A stretch of 51,850 nt of DNA, taken from Methylotenera oryzisoli. GTDB taxonomy: Bacteria > Pseudomonadota > Gammaproteobacteria > Burkholderiales > Methylophilaceae. The DNA lies in the NCBI GenBank assembly GCA_945878695.1, contig CAMDXI010000007.1, positions 1 to 51,850 of the forward strand, given 5' to 3'. Both the position numbers and the translations under genes were made by a program. Under the pieces are notes generated by a model, which ran no database searches, was not told where the DNA came from, and saw nothing but the letters and a program-made list of their open reading frames with translations. This document shows positions 47,314 to 51,850 of this stretch, piece by piece. Each line of letters opens with the position of its first letter. Position 1 is the first letter of the stretch.

Positions 47314-47365
47314 GGCGTGCGATAGGGCTTAAGTTAATTGCCTACTATTTTATCGTGCATCAAAG

Positions 47366-47395
47366 CGATTCTGCTAATCCCGATTCTGCTATTCC
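47366..47395. repeat. 15-base tandem repeat in the cobW-like/RNB divergent promoter region
   Basis: CGATTCTGCTAATCC (47366-47380) is followed directly by CGATTCTGCTATTCC (47381-47395), differing at one base. Four bases later a TAAAAT -10-like hexamer (47400-47405) precedes the ribonuclease gene. The repeat could be a tandem operator or a slippage duplication. Confidence 0.6.
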
Positions 47396-47454
47396 AAGGT
47401 AAAATGGTGGCCATTTAGCCAAATCGGCAGCAAGCCACGTATAGAAAGCCCAGC

Positions 47455-49452
47455 ATGAACGTATTTTTTGAAGAGGACGGCAGCTTTAAAGTGGCGTCCA
47501 TCATGACCGAAGCGCAAGGCTCCATGCAAATCGAGTCGGCCAGCGGCAAACGCAGCAAAGTCAAAACCAATCATGTCTTGATGCGCTTTGAGCTGCCATT
47601 AGCCGGCTTTATGGACAGCGCGCAAGCTGAGGCGGCCAAATTGGACGTGGATTTCCTTTGGGAATGCTGCAGCGAATTCAGTTTTAGCGGCGAGGCCGGT
47701 GGCGAGTTTGGCTTTGCTGAATTTGCCGAGGAGTATTACGGTCGCACGCCCACCCCTATAGAAGCGGCTGCCGTGGCGCTTAAGCTGCACAGTGCCCCTA
47801 TTTACTTTAATCGCAAGGGCAAAGGTCGCTACAAAGCGGCGCCGGCCGAGATATTAAAAGCGGCATTGGCCGGCTTGGAAAAGAAACGCCTGTTGGCCGA
47901 GAAAATGGCCACCCTGGTGACGGAACTCAAAGCCCACAACTTGCCAGAAGAGTTAAGGCTTAAGCTGGATAGCCTGTTGTACGAGCCCGATAAAAACTCA
48001 TTTGAGTACAAAACCCTAGACACGGCCGCCAACGAATCCCACCTAAGCCAGATTAAATTGCTGCAGGCTTGTGGCGCGATTCCTTCCTCGCATGATTACC
48101 ATTTGGGCGCTTTTCTAAGAGAATACTTTCCCTCCGGCACGGATTTTTCTGCCACAGCATCGGTGTTGGATACGCCCGATTTAAGTTGGTCGGATTTGAG
48201 CTTGGCCGAGGCCGAAGCCTTCAGCATAGACGACAGCAGCACAACAGAGATAGACGATGCCTTCTCCATTTCCTATTTAAATGACGGCATCACCCGTGTG
48301 GGCATACACATTGCCGCGCCGGCCTTAGGCATAGCCGTTGGCAGTGCCTTAGACCAAGCCGCCATGCAGCGTTTGTCCACGGTGTACATACCGGGCAATA
48401 AAATCACCATGTTGCCGGAAGTGGCCATACGGCCGTTTAGTTTGGATGCCGGCGAGATCAAGCCGGTGTTGTCGCTGTATTTGCACGTCAACGCGGCCGG
48501 TGAAATTGTGCAGCGCGACAGCAAATTAGAGCGCATTAAAATAGCCGACAATTTGCGCCACGATGCCTTGGAGCCGTTTTTTAACGAGGCCACGTTAAGC
48601 GCAGACAGCGGCCATCCGTATTGGTCTAAGTTAGTGTATTTATTTAACTTGGCCGAGTCTTTGGAAAAGGCCAGGGGCAAGTACGACCCGACTAAGCCGC
48701 AACAAATAGACTACAACTTTTACGTGGTCGATGGCGTTGTTAGCATCGTCGGTCGCCAGCGCGGCGCGCCCATGGATAAATTGGTCGCCGAGTTGATGAT
48801 AGAGGCCAATAACCAATGGGGCGCTTTATTGGCCGCCCATCAAGTGCCGGGTTTATACCGCGCTCAATCGGGTGGCAAGGTCTACATGACCACCAAGGCC
48901 GAGCCGCACCAAGGCTTGGGCGTGGCGCAATACGCGTGGAGCACTTCACCTCTGCGCCGTGCAGTGGACCTCATCAATCAACGGCAAATCATCAGCGTGG
49001 TGCAAAACACCCCGCCAAGTTACCCGCCCAACAGCGATGCATTAAACAGCCACATGCGCCATTTTGAGCTGGCCTACCAAGCCTACAGCGAATTTCAACA
49101 GCGCATGGAGCGTTTTTGGTGCTTGCAGTATTTGATCCAAGAAAACAGCCAAGAGCTGCATGCCACGGTTTGGCGTGAGAATTTAGTGCGCTTGGATACG
49201 CCGCCTTACATGACTAAAGTGTACGGTTTGCCGGAAATGAAGCCGGGCACGCGCATCGGTTTGCAAGTGCAAGAAGTGGACCCTTTGTTGATGGAATTGC
49301 GTTGCAAATTCATTGCCGTCTTGCCGGAAGCGCCGTTGTCAGAAGACGCCTTGAGCCTCGCGCCCGATTTCCTTGAAGAAGCCGAGGTCATCGAGCCGGC
49401 TGAATCAGCCCAAGCGACCAGCGACAGTCAGCCCGAACAGGTGGCGCCCTAA
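47455..49452 (+). CDS. RNB-domain (RNase II/R family) exoribonuclease
   Basis: The 665-residue protein has an N-terminal nucleic-acid-binding region, a long helical part and an RNB catalytic domain from about 250. The catalytic loop is FSIDDSSTTEIDDAFS with Asp259, Asp267 and Asp268 in the positions of E. coli RNase II Asp201, Asp209 and Asp210, while Glu265 replaces Asp207. YAWSTSPLRRAVDLINQRQI contains the catalytic-site Arg region. The C-terminal S1 domain is short or divergent, and the last 30 residues are acidic. It degrades single-stranded RNA 3' to 5'. The sequence differs enough from both rnb and rnr of E. coli that I do not assign a symbol. Its stop overlaps the next start (TAATG). 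Confidence 0.9.
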   Translation: MNVFFEEDGSFKVASIMTEAQGSMQIESASGKRSKVKTNHVLMRFELPLAGFMDSAQAEAAKLDVDFLWECCSEFSFSGEAGGEFGFAEFAEEYYGRTPTPIEAAAVALKLHSAPIYFNRKGKGRYKAAPAEILKAALAGLEKKRLLAEKMATLVTELKAHNLPEELRLKLDSLLYEPDKNSFEYKTLDTAANESHLSQIKLLQACGAIPSSHDYHLGAFLREYFPSGTDFSATASVLDTPDLSWSDLSLAEAEAFSIDDSSTTEIDDAFSISYLNDGITRVGIHIAAPALGIAVGSALDQAAMQRLSTVYIPGNKITMLPEVAIRPFSLDAGEIKPVLSLYLHVNAAGEIVQRDSKLERIKIADNLRHDALEPFFNEATLSADSGHPYWSKLVYLFNLAESLEKARGKYDPTKPQQIDYNFYVVDGVVSIVGRQRGAPMDKLVAELMIEANNQWGALLAAHQVPGLYRAQSGGKVYMTTKAEPHQGLGVAQYAWSTSPLRRAVDLINQRQIISVVQNTPPSYPPNSDALNSHMRHFELAYQAYSEFQQRMERFWCLQYLIQENSQELHATVWRENLVRLDTPPYMTKVYGLPEMKPGTRIGLQVQEVDPLLMELRCKFIAVLPEAPLSEDALSLAPDFLEEAEVIEPAESAQATSDSQPEQVAP

Positions 49453-50252
49453 TGCTGCGTTTTACCAGGCATAAAGTGACGGCGGACGAAGCGGTGGACG
49501 TCAGCGAATCGAATGGCGTGCGCGCCTTGCACTTAGGCTCGGTGACCATACAAAGCGCCATGCGCATTAAAGACCCTTTTGCCTTGGAGTTGACCTACAC
49601 CCGCGCCATGATGTGTTTTCTTTTATTTGGCGGCAAGCTGCAGCAAATTTTAGCCATAGGTTTAGGCGGTGCTTCCTTGGCTAAATACGTGCATGCTTAT
49701 TGCCCCGATTTGCATCAGACTGTATTAGAGATCAGCCCTAAGATCATACAAATAGCCCGCAGTCAGTTCTATTTGCCCGATAACGATGCGCGCCTAGAGG
49801 TCATAGAAGGCGACGGTTTGCGTTACTTGGCGGATCACAGCGCGGTGGCCGATGTGCTGTTTATTGACGCCTTTGATGGCAACGGCATTCCGCCTGACTT
49901 TTGCAGCCCGGATTTTTTTGACACCTGCGCTAACAGCTTAAATGCCGATGGCCTCATGGTGATTAACCTATGGGGCAGCGATAAAAAGTTTGACGTGTAT
50001 TTGCAGCGCATAGAGCAAAGCTTTGCTGGTAAAGTCTTGATATTGCCGACCGGCAAACCGGGCAACACGGCGGTGTTTGCCTTTAAACGTGAACCGACGG
50101 ATTTGCGTTTAGCCAGTTTGCGTAACCGTGCCAAAGAATTGGAACGCACGCACAAAATTGAATTTTTACAGTTCGTCGAAAAATTAGCCGAACACAATCC
50201 CAGTAGCAGCAACCGACTGTTTATGTCGAATGCGGCTGCCACATCCTCATAA
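49452..50252 (+). CDS. Spermidine-synthase-like methyltransferase-fold protein
   Basis: A 266-residue Rossmann-fold protein of the spermidine synthase family: AIGLGGASLAKY at 68-79 (nucleotide loop), VLEIS with Glu93, IEGDGLRYL with Asp121 and FIDAFDG with Asp139/Asp142. The N-terminal beta region is short, with HLGSVTIQSAMRI followed by ALELTYTRAM, like the truncated SpeE-like proteins often annotated as 'spermidine synthase' in betaproteobacteria. Whether it makes spermidine is uncertain because the usual catalytic DxxDP loop reads DAFDGNG. Coupled to the upstream RNB gene by a one-base TAATG overlap. A role with polyamines would fit potFGHI but is not shown. Confidence 0.8.
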   Translation: MLRFTRHKVTADEAVDVSESNGVRALHLGSVTIQSAMRIKDPFALELTYTRAMMCFLLFGGKLQQILAIGLGGASLAKYVHAYCPDLHQTVLEISPKIIQIARSQFYLPDNDARLEVIEGDGLRYLADHSAVADVLFIDAFDGNGIPPDFCSPDFFDTCANSLNADGLMVINLWGSDKKFDVYLQRIEQSFAGKVLILPTGKPGNTAVFAFKREPTDLRLASLRNRAKELERTHKIEFLQFVEKLAEHNPSSSNRLFMSNAAATSS

Positions 50253-50268
50253 TACAGAGCCAATCACC

Positions 50269-51414
50269 ATGATCCCTAATCGATATTTTGCAACCTGCCC
50301 ACGTGGCTTAGAACAACTGTTGGCTGATGAGTTGGCGGTGGTTAAAGCCAAGTCCATTAAGTTGACCGATGGCGGCGTGAGTTTTGATGGCGATTGGGCG
50401 GTGTGCTACGCGGCCAATTTGCATTCCCGCATCGCCACGCGTATTTTGTGGCAAGTGGCGCGTGGCAAATACCTCAACGAAGAGGATTTGTTTGAGGCGG
50501 CCTACAAATTGGATTGGTCCGCCTGGTTCAATGTAAAAAACGACTTCATGGTCAAAGTGACGGGGGTGAAGTGCCCACTGAAAAGCTTGGAATTCGCCAC
50601 CTTAAAAATCAAGGACGCGGTCTGCGATAAATTCCGCCTGGCCGTGGGCAGTCGCCCTTACATAGACACCAAAAATCCGGCTGTGCGCATACACGCTTAT
50701 TTAGCCGTAGACGAATACCAATTTTATTTAGACACGTCCGGTGCAGCCTTGTACCAGCGCGGTAACCGTGGGGCGAGCATAGAGGCGCCTTTACGCGAAA
50801 ACTTGGCTGCGGGCATATTGAAGTTGTCTGGCTGGCAAGTCGGCCAACCTTTGTTGGACCCCATGTGCGGCAGCGGTACGTTTTTGTTGGAAGCCGCCAT
50901 GGTGGCGCTGGACATCGCGCCCGGCCATAAACGCAGTTTTGCGTTTGAAAAGCTCAATAATTTTGAGCCGGCTATTTGGCAAAAACTAAAAAGCCAAGCC
51001 GCGGCTAAAGTGAAAGCGGTGTCGTTTCAAAAGATATACGGCTCGGACATCGATTTACGCGCGGTGCGCATTGCTAAGCGCAATTTGGAGGAAGCCGGCT
51101 TGTTAGCCGCCGTGCAACTGTCTCAGTTTGACATCGTTGATGTGCCGGCACCGGACGGTCAAGGTGTCTTGGTGGCCAATCCGCCATATGGCGTGCGCAT
51201 AGGCGAGGGCGAGGATTTGGCTTTACTCTACCCAAAAATGGCCGAGGCGCTCAAGCGCAAATTTGCCGGTTGGCACACCTACTTTTTAACCAACGACTTA
51301 AGCATGCCCAAGCTCATGCGCCTCACGCCTAGCAAGCGCACGCCCTTGTTTAATGGCTCGTTGGAATGCCGCTTATTTGAAATTAAAATGGTGGCAGGCA
51401 GCAATAGGAAATAA
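50269..51414 (+). CDS. rlmL: RlmL-type 23S rRNA guanine-N2 methyltransferase (THUMP + Rossmann), without RlmK domain
   Basis: The 381-residue protein aligns with the N-terminal half of E. coli RlmL: RYFATCPRGLEQLLADEL, a THUMP region to about 155 (VRIHAYLA), then the methyltransferase with LLDPMCGSGTFLLEAAM near 195 and the NPPYGVRIGE catalytic motif near 303. RlmL methylates G2445 of 23S rRNA. The C-terminal RlmK half found in gammaproteobacteria is absent, as in many other bacteria. The frame is open to an ATG at 50230 inside the previous gene, but 50269 is chosen because it gives the family N-terminus and removes the overlap. Confidence 0.9.
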   Translation: MIPNRYFATCPRGLEQLLADELAVVKAKSIKLTDGGVSFDGDWAVCYAANLHSRIATRILWQVARGKYLNEEDLFEAAYKLDWSAWFNVKNDFMVKVTGVKCPLKSLEFATLKIKDAVCDKFRLAVGSRPYIDTKNPAVRIHAYLAVDEYQFYLDTSGAALYQRGNRGASIEAPLRENLAAGILKLSGWQVGQPLLDPMCGSGTFLLEAAMVALDIAPGHKRSFAFEKLNNFEPAIWQKLKSQAAAKVKAVSFQKIYGSDIDLRAVRIAKRNLEEAGLLAAVQLSQFDIVDVPAPDGQGVLVANPPYGVRIGEGEDLALLYPKMAEALKRKFAGWHTYFLTNDLSMPKLMRLTPSKRTPLFNGSLECRLFEIKMVAGSNRK

Positions 51415-51417
51415 ATC

Positions 51418-51771
51418 ATGGCGGATTCATTAGAGGCTTTAAAACAAAAAATTCAGCACTTTGTCGACGAGCGCGATTGGTCGCAATTTCACACGCCAAA
51501 AAATCTAAGCATGGCGATGATGGTGGAAGCAGCGGAGTTGTTGGAGCACTTTCAATGGGATACGCCGGCTGAAAGCCAGCAATTGTCTGCAGAAAAACGC
51601 GAGCAAGTCGGCCACGAGTTAGCCGACACCTTGGTCTATTTGATACGCATCGCGCAGGTTTTGAATATCGATTTGCTGGAAGTGGCCAATCAAAAGATAG
51701 CCCTTAATGCAAAAAAATACCCGGTGGAGCAAGCCCGCGGTAGCCGGGCCAAATACACCGAGTATGAGTAG
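51418..51771 (+). CDS. MazG-like nucleotide pyrophosphohydrolase
   Basis: A compact 117-residue all-alpha NTP pyrophosphatase. The metal-binding pattern is VEAAELLEH (Glu37, Glu40) and ELADTLVY (Glu67, Asp70), the ExxE...ExxD signature of MazG/RS21-C6/dCTPase proteins, followed by NAKKYPVEQARG. The DWSQFHTPKNLSMAMMVEA opening is typical of the single-domain group that hydrolyses (d)NTPs such as dCTP or modified nucleotides. It starts 3 bases after the rlmL stop. The stop codon TAG (51769-51771) is part of the GTAG head of the first REP-like element. Confidence 0.9.
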   Translation: MADSLEALKQKIQHFVDERDWSQFHTPKNLSMAMMVEAAELLEHFQWDTPAESQQLSAEKREQVGHELADTLVYLIRIAQVLNIDLLEVANQKIALNAKKYPVEQARGSRAKYTEYE

Positions 51772-51838
51772 GAGCGGCGCCTCGCCGCGATCCCGTCTAT
51801 CATTTTAAGTATTTGTAGGAGCGGCGCCCTCGCCGCGA
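51768..51838. repeat. Two direct REP-like palindromic elements
   Basis: Copy 1 (51768-51790) reads GTAGGAGCGGCG-CCT-CGCCGCGA and copy 2 (51815-51838) is the same with a CCCT loop. Each has the GTAG head and a 6-base GCGGCG/CGCCGC stem, the layout of REP sequences recognised by REP-associated tyrosine transposases (RAYTs). The copies are 47 bases apart in direct orientation; an AT-rich linker lies between them. No T-run follows, so intrinsic termination is unlikely. Confidence 0.8.
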
Positions 51839-51850
51839 CCCATCTTTTCG

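Noticed and set aside
50230-50268. Longer rlmL starting at 50230
   Set aside because: The added 13 residues overlap the upstream gene and precede the conserved N-terminus MIPNRYFATCPRG.

Overview
The window is an ordinary chromosomal stretch of a Gram-negative proteobacterium, most likely a betaproteobacterium of the Nitrosomonadales/Methylophilales type. That placement is an inference from gene content and order (AddB/AddA-type helicase-nuclease pair, yhdP-nit-tldD-mfd cluster, glyA-nrdR-ribD order, orphan iscX, RlmL without RlmK) and from moderate G+C; no rRNA or marker phylogeny is available here. Coding density is very high, genes are intact, and I see no prophage, insertion sequence, CRISPR array, tRNA or rRNA. 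No gap between genes exceeds 300 bases.

Layout. 1-5054 (+): 5'-truncated RecB-family nuclease and a UvrD-type helicase-nuclease, translationally coupled, a recombination-repair pair. 5058-15466 (-): a tight five-gene run transcribed yhdP, nitrilase-family amidase, tldD, mfd, dedA (envelope lipid transport, metabolite repair, peptide maturation, transcription-coupled repair, membrane protein). 15662-18200 (+): ABC-F ATPase of the YheS type and an unknown 188-residue protein. 18208-24289 (-): ychJ-like gene overlapping prfC, then potFGHI for polyamine uptake. 24475-30648: PGM1-type phosphoglucomutase, a convergent orphan iscX, then the one-carbon/nucleotide/riboflavin run glyA-nrdR-unknown-ribD-tatD. 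30649-30904: a very AT-rich gap with a terminator and two closely spaced perfect DnaA boxes (a third lies just inside tatD). 30905-32661 (+): mtnA and a FucA-type aldolase, coupled. 32712-34688 (-): acs. 34787-45325 (+): glnE, hrpA, a TonB-like unknown and a large acyl-CoA-synthetase/GNAT (Pat-type) protein. 45337-46260 (+): an AcuC/HDAC-like deacetylase. 46282-47313 (-): COG0523 GTPase. 47455-51771 (+): RNB-domain ribonuclease, spermidine-synthase-like protein, RlmL-type rRNA methyltransferase and a MazG-like pyrophosphohydrolase. The window ends in two direct REP-like palindromes.

Themes that connect genes: (i) acs, a Pat-type acetyltransferase and an AcuC-type deacetylase lie within 14 kb and together could form a reversible acetylation switch on acetyl-CoA synthetase; (ii) mtnA plus a FucA-type aldolase with the complete FucA catalytic set looks like the dihydroxyacetone-phosphate shunt for 5'-deoxynucleoside waste; (iii) mfd carries an in-frame palindromic repeat insertion; (iv) the AT-rich DnaA-box region is origin-like although dnaA is not in the window. 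I found no convincing wholly new multi-gene system; the best leads are the mfd palindromic element and the DnaA-box region.
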